In this document: positions 31,201-38,300 of the stretch, piece after piece
Layout of the letters: each line of letters opens with the position of its first letter
How positions within the stretch are numbered: the stretch's first letter is position 1
Source of the DNA: Flectonema sp. DT1601
Taxonomy: Eukaryota; Euglenozoa; Diplonemea; Diplonemida; Diplonemidae
Length of the DNA stretch: 64,000 bases
NCBI GenBank assembly: GCA_964019425.1
Contig: OZ025833.1
Location: 248,001-312,000, forward strand
Direction of reading: 5' to 3'
Program-made: the position numbers and the translations under genes
The notes under the pieces: model-generated
The model's input: the letters and a program-made list of their open reading frames with translations, nothing else
Database searches by the model: none
What the model was told of the DNA's origin: nothing

Positions 31201-33957
31201 CCCACTGGGTAGTGAAAGTGAATAAGTTTGAGTGAGTGATTTCGAAGTCTCTGATACCGAAACAGTAACAGAATAACTTCCCGATTCCGAATATGATCCT
31301 GTTGTAGTTGGTAATGACAGTGATATAGAAATAGTATCACTAGAAGACTCTGAATAAGTTACAGAACGACTCACAGAAATGGATTCACTCAAACTATCTG
31401 ATCCTGACCTTGACGTTGTTTCCGTCAATGATATCGACGTTGATTGCGATGATGTAAAAGAAGACGTCTTCGAATAAGAAATACTAACTGTTGATGATTC
31501 AGATATCGATTGCGAAACAGAACTACTGTCAGAAATAGATTTTGATATTGAATTACTGAATGTGAAAGTAGCTGTCGGAAGTGACACACTCACAGTCTCC
31601 GAGAACGATTCTGAATTACTGAAAGAATTACTCGCAGTTGGAAGTGATAGCGATAATGTTAAAGACTGCGATGATGAAAATGATAAAGAATCAGACACTG
31701 AAAGAGATAGTGACTTCGACAACGACCAACTACCTGAATTACTCGCTGTAACAGTTCCAGAAGGTAACGACAACGACTGAGAAAGACTACTACTAACAGT
31801 TAAAGTTTCCGATCTACTAAATGTACTACTTATTGACTCTGTGAGAGATTCACTAGTTGAGCTACTTACAGTCGGAGAAACCGTCTGTGTTGGAGTCAGA
31901 CTCTCACTAAATGAAAATGTCGCGGTCACCAATGTCAGCGTGAGAGTGACACTATAACTTAAACTATTACTAAAAGACCACGACGCTGTTATTAACGACA
32001 TGGTGATGGTACTTGATACTGTTTGACTAAGTGAGTAACTCTCACTATTTGATAAACTCTTTGTTAATGATTCAGAAACACTCCGACTAACTGAGAAAGT
32101 ATTACTTTTTGATAACGAAATCGATGACGTCTCCGTAAGCGAACCCGACAACGTGAGAGACTCACTGCGAGAAACAGAAACTGACTTGCTCAGCGAAGTA
32201 GATTCAGAATTGCTTTCAGAAGAAGACTCAGAATGACTGTCAGTCACAGTCGCAGTCGGTAACGTTACCGTCACAGTCTCTGACATTGATAGACTCTTAC
32301 TAGTTGTTAATGTCTCTGTCGGTATTGATAATGAAATTGTGTTACTTTCACTTTCACTTTCAGATCGACTCGTACTTTCACTATCACTCCTACTCTTTGA
32401 ATATGAAATACTCTGTGACTGTGTTGGTAGTGACAAACTGTTAGAAAGTGTTGTCGAAGATGACTTACTCACACTTTCTGAAATAGTGAGGGATTTCGAA
32501 TTAGAACTAGTCAACGAAAAGGAGTTGGAATCAGATGTACTTCGTGTTGGTAAACTTAATGAAATCGAGGCTGAAGCAGAAAGACTACCAGACAACGTTT
32601 CCGACAATGAAATAGAATCTGAAGCTGTCACACTCAACGAAGAGGAAACTGAACTACTCAATGTTGCTGTTGGCAGCGACACAGTGAGACTGTTAGATCT
32701 TGAGAGAGAACCTGAATTAGAAATGGAAATAGAAGAAGTACTCGACTTCGAATATGTTTTGCTTCCACTAGCTGTCGGAAGTGATAAACTAACAGACTGC
32801 GATATTGATAGTGACTCACTACTACTTTCTGATAAAGTGACAGATGCTGAATGGGAACTCGTCCGTGACAACGAGTTCGTATCGGAAGCAGATTGCGTTG
32901 GTAAACTTAAAGAAGTTGATTTCGAAACAGAAGAACTCTCCGACAATGATACGCTACTTGTTCTTGACAATGAACTCGAAAGTGTGTCGGAACTCGAGAA
33001 CGTCCCACTCTCTGTCATTGTGGGAAGAGAATAACTAATAGAATTAGTGAAGGAAGCAGACTCGCTATCCGAGTATGATGTTGTCGGGGAAACTGTTGAT
33101 GTCGGAAGTGATGCTGAAACGGAAATTGAATGCGAATCAGAATCCGAATGCGACTCCGTCAGCGACAAGCTCCATGAACTGGTTGGAAGTGACAGCGATC
33201 CCGTGATAGTCTCTGAATGAGAACTTGTCAGTGACAACGAGTTCGTATCGGAAGCAGATTGCGTTGGTAAACTCAAAGAAGTTGATTTCGAAACAGAAGA
33301 ACTTTCCGACAATGATACGCTACTTGTTCTTGACAATGAACTCGAAAGTGTGTCGGAACTCGAGAACGTCCCACTCTCTGTCATTGTGGGAAGAGAATAA
33401 CTAATAGAATTAGTGAAGGAAGCAGACTCGCTATCCGAGTATGATGTTGTCGGGGAAACTGTTGATGTCGGAAGTGATGCTGAAACGGAAATTGAATGCG
33501 AATCAGAATCCGAATGCGACTCCGTCAGCGACAAGCTCCATGAACTGGTTGGAAGTGACAGCGATCCCGTGATAGTCTCTGAATGAGAACTTGTCAGTGA
33601 CAACGAGTTCGTATCGGAAGCAGATTGCGTTGGTAAACTCAAAGAAGTTGATTTCGAAACAGAAGAACTTTCCGACAATGATACGCTACTCGTTCTTGAC
33701 AATGAACTCGAAAGTGTGTCGGAACTCGAGAACGTCCCACTCTCTGTCATTGTGGGAAGAGAATAACTAATAGAATTAGTGAAGGAGAAAGATTTACTAC
33801 CTGACTCCGTAATGGAATAACTCATCGTATCGGTGGGTAATGACATCGACATCGACTCTGATAAACTAATGCTATCACTTTCAGATATCGATAACGTCTT
33901 CGTTGCTATCCCTTCAGCTTCTAACAACATCAAACAACAACACAAACACGTCCACAT
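19243..33957 (-). CDS. Giant Ser-rich (SLSLPT-repeat) REJ/GPS-like multi-pass membrane protein
   Basis: One uninterrupted frame gives about 4,904 residues from ATG 33955-33957. The start MWTCLCCCLMLLEAEG looks like a signal peptide; an upstream in-frame GTG is not a likely start. Residues about 20-2325 are almost only Ser, Thr, Leu, Glu and Val in a loose repeat ending in SLPT, SLSLPT or SVSLPT, probably a heavily O-glycosylated stalk. Residues about 2325-3350 are Cys- and Gly-containing beta-rich modules of roughly 120-130 residues. About 3350-3700 resembles an REJ domain (PPEVLPSP, then CLLRCSPNYT and Cys pairs). Then come hydrophobic helices near 3932-3982, a GPS-like motif (WICIHYD...W...C...VSCVC, about 4030-4070), more membrane helices near 4090 and 4175-4222, a long polar loop with acidic and Asn-rich sequence, and two final helices. 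REJ plus GPS before membrane helices is the polycystin-1/REJ layout. The HL(S/T) cleavage tripeptide is absent. A role in adhesion or sensing at the surface is inferred. Confidence 0.75.
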   Translation of the reverse strand: MWTCLCCCLMLLEAEGIATKTLSISESDSISLSESMSMSLPTDTMSYSITESGSKSFSFTNSISYSLPTMTESGTFSSSDTLSSSLSRTSSVSLSESSSVSKSTSLSLPTQSASDTNSLSLTSSHSETITGSLSLPTSSWSLSLTESHSDSDSHSISVSASLPTSTVSPTTSYSDSESASFTNSISYSLPTMTESGTFSSSDTLSSSLSRTSSVSLSESSSVSKSTSLSLPTQSASDTNSLSLTSSHSETITGSLSLPTSSWSLSLTESHSDSDSHSISVSASLPTSTVSPTTSYSDSESASFTNSISYSLPTMTESGTFSSSDTLSSSLSRTSSVSLSESSSVSKSTSLSLPTQSASDTNSLSRTSSHSASVTLSESSSESLSISQSVSLSLPTASGSKTYSKSSTSSISISNSGSLSRSNSLTVSLPTATLSSSVSSSLSVTASDSISLSETLSGSLSASASISLSLPTRSTSDSNSFSLTSSNSKSLTISESVSKSSSTTLSNSLSLPTQSQSISYSKSRSDSESTSRSESESESNTISLSIPTETLTTSKSLSMSETVTVTLPTATVTDSHSESSSESNSESTSLSKSVSVSRSESLTLSGSLTETSSISLSKSNTFSVSRSVSESLTKSLSNSESYSLSQTVSSTITMSLITASWSFSNSLSYSVTLTLTLVTATFSFSESLTPTQTVSPTVSSSTSESLTESISSTFSRSETLTVSSSLSQSLSLPSGTVTASNSGSWSLSKSLSLSVSDSLSFSSSQSLTLSLSLPTASNSFSNSESFSETVSVSLPTATFTFSNSISKSISDSSSVSQSISESSTVSISYSKTSSFTSSQSTSISLTETTSRSGSDSLSESISVSRSVTYSESSSDTISISLSLPTTTGSYSESGSYSVTVSVSETSKSLTQTYSLSLPSGSVTETHSKSLSQSESHSLSDSFSVSESKSISLSESQSITTSFSLPTSTRSGTESISSSRSLSESSTKSLSVTISLSLPTGTFTHSESLSHSLSHTESVTLSMSLPTNTQSGSRTLSFSESQTLSESSSLTESLSNSLSETLSLSLPTGTGTFSASETHSETVSISLPSASTTFSQTLTLSDSITYSLSVSKSLSESMTESISHSSSVSVSLSLPTQSQSFTETLSETMSSSESISHSSSVSVSLSLPTQSQSFTETLSETMSSSDSVSQTLSISPSVSQSVSHSLSLTISLSLPTSTLTDTKSMTFSQSHSLSSSRSFSESGTESHSLSSSKSITVSLSLPTNTLSETATISHSETVTATISNSLSLSITKSISSSISHSISKSTSYSQSNSLSQTLSLSLPTASSTWSESISYSYSISISVSGSISKSISSTDSLTVSLSLPTASNTFSDTFSKSLSISLSLPTATVSSTSSHTLSLTISLSLPTESATATGSLSMSETYSLSRSDSVSLSLTESISITASLSLPTGTGTFSQTETGSLSESESITVSLSLPTATQTWTQSQSQTLTVSETLSESLSRSISISLTDSLSQSVSESISTTLSLSITLSESLSETLSHSLSVTLSLSLPTGTATYSETLTDSMTVSLSLPTGSESYSDTATFSVSITESESITETGSLSGSESITVSLSLPTATQTWTQSQSQTITVSGTLSESLSQSMSISLTDSSSQSVSESISTTLSLSITLSESLSETLSHSLSVTLSLSLPTGTATYSETLTDSMTVSISLPTGSGSYSDTATFSVSITESESITETGSLSGSESITVSLSLPTATQTWTQSQSQTLTVSGTLSESLSRSISISLTDSSSPSVSESISTTLSLSITLSESLSETLSHSLSVTLSLSLPTGTATYSETLTDSMTVSLSLPTGSGSYSDTATFSVSITESESISMSYSLSITSSLTSTETISVTKSESLSDTETDSLTKSISLSSSSTFSKTETISSSLTVSISATESVTISNSISLTISDSLSVTDTHSSSLTDSLSVTESLSLTESLSLSLSDSLTGTDSLTVSLSFPTATQTSTSTLSLTVTNSLSLPTGTATWTLTYSRSLTVSFSFPTQTMTWSYSLTDSRSDTETYSLSLSESSSVSLSESLSITKTSSETISYSLTSSQSLSLTESQSLSLSRTLSESISTSVTASLSGTETESITVSESLSLTESLSLSISNSLSESMTLSLSLPTRTDSLSQSYSITSTNSLTVSLSLPTASKSFTFSITLPTGSGSFTQSLTRSLSDSGSYTVSESGSLTGSLSQSSSGTVTFSKSGSGSRTVTVSETLSQSSSVSTTQSYSLSSSLSESNTLSVSESSSLSQSSSLSLSQTISVTTSLTLPTSTSTWSLSLPTGSKTFSQTVSNVVPFINLIGGYPITSNETIGLYPSAEQIVEVKGSHLGTLPTMLLLTTATDCKNDFISQAGGVVSLVNSSSSNDGFITFGINDINWVASHDSYVVCYGLQAEPFLHRTALQFSIIFISKVNETTSGVIPLYQRKVVNSNTIRYVVLSMELTNPSDLTQWVGLIKNKYCNGPPAYETVSVIGNNGTAIIPLPWSAEGLYKICFATGSSKPSFFFLQPANGMEWYLSATHLSGIVANELQYSQTLAEITPTIPLFYPMQNSLRLVSQQQLSLGLISAHLTYNSDLCGVAGSLHTPLLLNNGFFVIEKESTVAPGIWALCIAMKPTYSGPASVIRDEEYSFSGYLISLANITTVGQNHSISVVRNANVRLPITGHALNTSGGSLFIALMWQNSSKASSEQSCSDNMPIAWVAKAVVSSYAVGVISLPETFTANVGDFFMCASLNESEPVVDDVYNVRIGGVLSITGAEITSIGTSTKPGSILILRSSVRLLLVGGYIPRFQNLYINLQPNQTGLACTGSMPADGSSLNGSKVIIVSRIEGQTSNGIIDSTEMSVLSTGLYKVCVGNGDSYKEIVSYTGVDIQIVDIITIGGYSRPLPGSQHTTDIMLLKSMRPHFGIQSTSTQLAITGFHIQARSIEDNCFDSEQPLIDSEVPVRGSELSWRSFNPDDVRNFSQEFRLCCSIPNQYQFSTLDLSPSEYSFANGKFAFPFSMKFVELVAWRSSQVVTSFLKDSSENENIGTPISTIGSIPSNTALWGSVTEAIVVTTPAGQVCQYLSSQPTIVSDIPLWVAAGQIYQIAANKTATFCVCISPKNGPTACQYTSPVVGDEIQVSDNTVLWHTAIVKSNSFDSSGYLLATAVLESNFPKSWRYVRQIMYATSLRIETVEITQFGNLTIGKTSAGVTLQLPRYVTINVGIVGKDFTGQVITLKITTRTQSLTVPDPCAFGISVPVVVINKTNAVATFDRDIHLSEYGSYTPCFGIGTSQPPKTHYPNYNISVVTLVEGLPNPEAQVLFDSFSSSHQVVDASVQNLLFLLKLNITNTTGVSATFIGIVTWTVEWRRFTTGALLRTILVTQTTTPTLLIQNPVKNGLLQHSGYFTVLVNAVYTASIASPVSANLSFHTADLPSVTSPPEVLPSPILYGTSNITIDACPGVSSLPSLPVGVLQFEFFLKRTTECLLRCSPNYTTEAYFEPTGLDYEGFVSKSNTGLDCVVGDPLIGAFCRNRASSQRSAPYCNTASGIQSCDVGPRCQSCSNSILVLTKSINCRITTRSWFPLGNVVVGFCVTDSSTGLRNCSEMEYPVEVAVESAGAASTEQFLDSAGNQSASELPMFVSAGLAMISNISASNSSWRAAQKEKLAVALQGIDENSNISVVAEAMVQLSAVPSEVKVSTATAILAVANTASSLGSLRQSPELASSFIDAVGSIVVAVSNNSSGFGNTSTTREVVSGLSSAITSIASATTPSRGSSSFSVGGVVDVAFTRAAVGPLSVGGVSIPLEVAQHTAVGGVVTSSVLVWRNNRNPYAVTSSISGNPSTDCVEVGMGKGLGGGKLSISFNSNGGAGAERSIATQQFHRRQQLLQQQETELLVPLANSSEGEQIDTPVAVPEDRGTIPTSVTSAIAILAALSGLFIVGGPVLNAVGYPKIGVVMLVLFSISFISILFFISSAGKDTDGVLPDNYGDEGTRSRVELGKMWICIHYDNQNHYWDKTTCETVQTLNGAVSCVCSSAGAVALTEVDSYSFVSNPFKFYRHILVSESNDPTREVLLLILMITAGGLIFMLAGVVIDFRKKKIYDRFISGTISEMTTLGGSKSTISAPWEDCYYQLNKRKPYLIARWGFLLQGGYWPWMNPSTPSGIAVATTQIIVAYSVILTLADFTGLDLAAVVAAVIIPWSGCVLQWIFAVVPHSSAYPEAPDCNKFPLIQPPSSQILALGNDKQPNFPEPTQPTEDQWYKLALSESELQNIHLAVVSMIGCISKMPRFLIGTDAAKLALERLQLVPSACTSLSITINSSKHSHNSKTSQCNSYEDRDGDRNPIATFAEAFSSMDRSKGSQPEIIHISQQSNNLNQAQSEVHHDFVEDYNIDNDEMNTNNPIVKVNDLVEDYKENSTIALPNYYDTTESSVIDVSETNIQTHDEVVSDYIENSAPTGEWSTAWSKVDVNTTGALNKSTLTTDSKRDVLLSLQGGGHYWHYALISVEKRQLRLAALLFAEACIDTNPDYAAILKVDNINSNDKMTSETISPIELLVYGYWCVLHPRESDFWFFQRSWLKSAVIFQNDFQIVKAAHSNTSTNVGLPAKYVKPLQCLQREPPPGISGDSFRSFFCWSVRHNTSAGFKGACTTGPDNINSLSCDERDKNKSLPEGKSDKEESSSVINIELATILNHNIGMELREKESLIIVVGDRVSNSSETGSYIHPFSFDSCHWRDSLTSGVSVRLLKGNYSELNLADIHGKPDDFICIAGSASTTINNLTLTNCSYVSVTAVDGEASIPGSHHLQLSASNKKSDFHTQIISTIPQTNTRKSKWFLVGYSINFVVYFWLSLYIVAFTEESNHLQILIRTVIAVVLDAVLIYPVCNLIRVKCC
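28370..29620 (-). repeat. Three tandem 411-bp repeats inside the Ser-rich stalk
   Basis: A 411-bp (137-residue) unit recurs at about 28381, 28792 and 29203 with very few changes. Each unit holds several SLSLPT blocks and includes the rare aromatic stretch TATQTWTQSQSQT, which serves as a landmark. The length keeps the frame. Confidence 0.85.
32830..33780 (-). repeat. Tandem 360-bp repeats near the N-terminus of the Ser-rich stalk
   Basis: A 360-bp (120-residue) unit is present twice in full and once in part. The same block ending AATAGAATTAGTGAAGGA ends at about 33054, 33420 and 33780. The copies are nearly identical, indicating recent in-frame expansion. Confidence 0.85.
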
Positions 33958-34638
33958 ATTTAAGATTGATATTTCATTGATACATTCTATCCTCACGGCA
34001 CTTCATCGCTCATGTTTTTTATATTATTTCTGGATGATGATAATTTGTGATACCTTTTATTTGAATATAATAACTCGACTGAAGTGTACGATGAAATAAA
34101 AAAAAGCGACCTTTCACACTGCTATTTGCAACAGGTGACAACAGTCACGGGAAACCTACTCCATACATCCTCAACAGAAGAGTGCTATGTATGTCACTTG
34201 GTACGACGTAGCAAGTGACTGGCAACTTCACGAGTAGTAAAATCAAAAGAGAGAGAGAGAGAGAAGGATAATAATAATTTTAGAGAGATAGAGAGAAAGA
34301 AAGCACATCATTGTATGCGACAATAGTTGTAAATAAAAAAGATTGTATAAATAAATTTAATAAAAAAATAATAATAAAAAAATGATGGAATTTGATGGTA
34401 CCGGTTTTATTTTAATAAATTTTAACCTCCGACAACAGATGTCGTCAACCACTTCTTAATTGAGTAGGGGGAGGTTCGTTTATTCTCATTAAAAAGAAAA
34501 TAGATTGTTTTGATTTTCAAATATAAAAAAAATAAAAAAAGAATAAATTCAGATATATCGTATTCCACTCAATAGTAGAAGGCTAACAATGATATCCAAC
34601 AGCAGTCACGTTAATCGTGTATAGAATAATTCTACGTT

Positions 34639-34683
<45 letters not shown>

Positions 34684-35341
34684 GATAGATAAATAATTTT
34701 TCCAAGAAATCATCATCAACGAGAATAAGTTTTTTTTGAAGAAAAAAACAATTAGCAAGTCACGCAAGGAATCGTCAAATCCCGTCACACACATTTCGCA
34801 AGTAATAAGAAGAAGATTAATTCTATATCATAGAGACTAAAGAATAAGAGAGGTTTAGGTTGATTGACAGATCGTAAAAAATAACAAGACATGTGTCTCA
34901 ACAATGATTTCAGTTTCAACAAAATGTGATTCCGATCAACAGAAAGTAAGGACACTAAGGTCAATTTAAAAAAAAACATATAAAAAAAAAAAAATTTTTT
35001 TTTAACACACCGTGTGTTATTAAATTATGAGTCAAAAAAAAGATAACAGGCTTGCAGGTGGAGACCATAAAATAAATTTTACTTTTAGCTAAGTCTAATA
35101 AGACAATAAGCTCCTCCATTGAATTGCCACATGAAAGTTTTCTCGCCTTAGTAACTGTGTCTCATGCCTAAGTAAGTTACCAGTAAGTAGGGGTTGTCCA
35201 AGCAATATAGTAGGCAGTGGTCCAAGGACGGCTACCCCATTACACACCGCTCAATACATCAGCCTGATGTGAATAATCTTAATCTTCAACAAACAAAACC
35301 AGACTTTCCACAAAAGGCTTACTACTACTTTAAGCACTACT
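33958..35341. other. Intergenic between the two giant genes, 1.4 kb
   Basis: AT-rich spacer with a GA-type microsatellite (about 34248-34264), long A/T runs (about 34645-34681 and 34980-35003) and no convincing gene. The right part should hold the 3' UTR of the 63-residue-repeat gene, and the left part the leader of the REJ/GPS-like gene. A CATCATCCAG acceptor-like site sits in that leader. Confidence 0.65.
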
Positions 35342-38300
35342 TCAAGACAGTTCTACAGAAACTTCCAAAACCCCATTACACATTCTAACAACAGACACCA
35401 CAGACACAGTTGCAGTATCGCTCAGAGTAATACTCTTCGAAATAATATTATCATCAAACGAAGAAGGAATCAATGTCGAGGAATCATTCAATTTCATGTT
35501 TACATTTTTACTATTCAATGAATTTGTTTTCGTTACAGAACTCATTAAAGTATCAGACACACTTCTACTAATGAAAACTTCACTTCTTTCATTTACAAAT
35601 TCCATCTCACCTTCAACTAATAAAGTCTCACTTCCATTCTTAATATCTGTTTCATTACCTACTTCTGTAACATTTTCAACTCTAATATTCAAAGACATCA
35701 GCATGCTCTTTGTCCTAGACTCACCTACTGTTGGCAATCTTGTCTGTGTCTCATATCTAGCATTCTGACTAAAAGGCGACCTGCTCACTGCGTGAGTTCC
35801 AGTGGGGATTTTCGAAACACTGCTGCTGACACTCCGCGTTGGAACAGTCAGCGATGCTGTTTTCGATTCCGTGGCCATCTCGGTATCAGTCCAGCTCAGT
35901 GTGTCGGTTTTAGTTACTGTTGGTAACTTCGTCGTTGAAACTGAACTCGTTGGCAGCTGCGAATGAGACCTGCTCACTGTGTGAGTTCCAGTGGGGATTT
36001 TCGAAACACTGCTGCTGACACTCCGAGTTGGAACAGTCAGCGATGCTGTTTTCGATATCGTGGCCATCTTTGTATCAGTCCAGCTCAGTGTGTCGGTTTT
36101 AGTTACTGTTGGTGACCTCGTCGTTGAAACTGAACTCGTTGGCAGCTGCGAATGAGACCTGCTCACTGTGTGAGTTCCAGTGGGGATTTTCGAAACACTG
36201 CTGCTGACACTCCGCGTTGGAACAGTCAGCGATGCTGTTTTCGATATCGTGGCCATCTCTGTATCAGTCCAGCTCAGTGTGTCGGTTTTAGTTACTGTTG
36301 GTGACCTCGTCGTTGAAACTGAACTCGTTGGCAGCTGCGAATGAGACCTGCTCACTGTGTGAGTTCCAGTGGGGATTTTCGAAACACTGCTGCTGACACT
36401 CCTAGTTGGAACTGTCAGCGATGCTGTTTTCGATATCGTGGCCATCTCTGTATCAGTCCAGCTCAGTGTGTCGGTTTTAGTTACTGTTGGTGACCTCGTC
36501 GTTGAAACTGAACTCGTTGGCAGCTGCGAATGAGACCTGCTCACTGTGTGAGTTCCAGTGGGGATTTTCGAAACACTGCTGCTGACACTCCTAGTTGGAA
36601 CTGTCAGCGATGCTGTTTTCGATATCGTGGCCATCTCTGTATCAGTCCGGCTCAGTGAGTCGGTTTTAGTTACTGTTGGTGACCTCGTCGTTGAAACTGA
36701 ACTCGTTGGCAGCTGCGAATGTGACCTGCTCACTGTGTGAGTTCCAGTGGGGATTTTCGAAACACTGCTGCTGACACTCCGCGTTGGAACAGTCAGCGAT
36801 GCTGTTTTCGATATCGTGGCCATCTCTGTATCAGTCCGGCTCAGTGTGTTGGTTTTAGTTACTGTTGGTGACCTCGTCGTTGAAACTGAACTCGTTGGCA
36901 GCTGCGAATGAGACCTGCTCACTGTGTGAGTTCCAGTGGGGATTTTCGAAACACTGCTGCTGACACTCCGAGTTGGAACAGTCAGCGATGCTGTTTTCGA
37001 TATCGTGGCCATCTCTGTATCAGTCCAGCTCAGTGTGTCAGTTTTAGTTACTGTTGGTGACCTCGTCGTTGAAACTGAACTCGTTGGCAGCTGCGAATGA
37101 GACCTGCTCACTGTGTGAGTTCCAGTGGGGATTTTCGAAACACTGCTGCTGACACTCCGCGATGGAACAGTCAGCGATGCTGTTTTCGATATCGTGGCCA
37201 TCTTTGTATCAGTCCAGCTCAGTGTGTCGGTTTTAGTTAGTGTTGGTGACCTCGTCGTTGAAACTGAACTCGTTGGCAGCTGCGAATGAGACCTGCTCAC
37301 TGTGTGAGTTCCAGTGGGGATTTTCGAAACACTGCTGCTGACACTCCGCGTTGGAACAGTCAGCGATGCTGTTTTCGATATCGTGGCCATCTTTGTATCA
37401 GTCCAGCTCAGTGTGTCGGTTTTAGTTACTGTTGGTGACCTCGTCGTTGAAACTGAACTCGTTGGCAGCTGCGAATGAGACCTGCTCACTGTGTGAGTTC
37501 CAGTGGGGATTTTCGAAACACTGCTGCTGACACTCCGCGTTGGAACAGTCAGCGATGCTGTTTTCGATATCGTGGCCATCTTTGTATCAGTCCGGCTCAG
37601 TGTGTCAGTTTTAGTTACTGTTGGTGACCTCGTCGTTGAAACTGAACTCGTTGGCAGCTGCGAATGAGACCTGCTCACTGTGTGAGTTCCAGTGGGGATT
37701 TTCGAAACACTGCTGCTGACACTCCGCGTTGGAACAGTCAGCGATGCTGTTTTCGATATCGTGGCCATCTTTGTATCAGTCCGGCTCAGTGTGTCAGTTT
37801 TAGTTACTGTTGGTGACCTCGTCGTTGAAACTGAACTCGTTGGCAGCTGCGAATGAGACCTGCTCACTGTGTGAGTTCCAGTGGGGATTTTCGAAACACT
37901 GCTGCTGACACTCCGCGTTGGAACAGTCAGCGATGCTGTTTTCGATATCGTGGCCATCTTTGTATCAGTCCAGCTCAGTGTGTCGGTTTTAGTTACTGTT
38001 GGTGACCTCGTCGTTGAAACTGAACTCGTTGGCAGCTGCGAATGAGACCTGCTCACTGTGTGAGTTCCAGTGGGGATTTTCGAAACACTGCTGCTGACAC
38101 TCCGCGTTGGAACAGTCAGCGATGCTGTTTTCGATATCGTGGCCATCTTTGTATCAGTCCGGCTCAGTGTGTCAGTTTTAGTTACTGTTGGTGACCTCGT
38201 CGTTGAAACTGAACTCGTTGGCAGCTGCGAATGAGACCTGCTCACTGTGTGAGTTCCAGTGGGGATTTTCGAAACACTGCTGCTGACACTCCGAGTTGGA

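Noticed and set aside
28058-33034. Plus-strand acidic Leu/Ser/Asp-rich frames within the Ser-repeat gene (such as 32339-33034)
   Set aside because: They are the complement of the SLSLPT codons. They are low complexity, have no start context and vanish outside the repeat.
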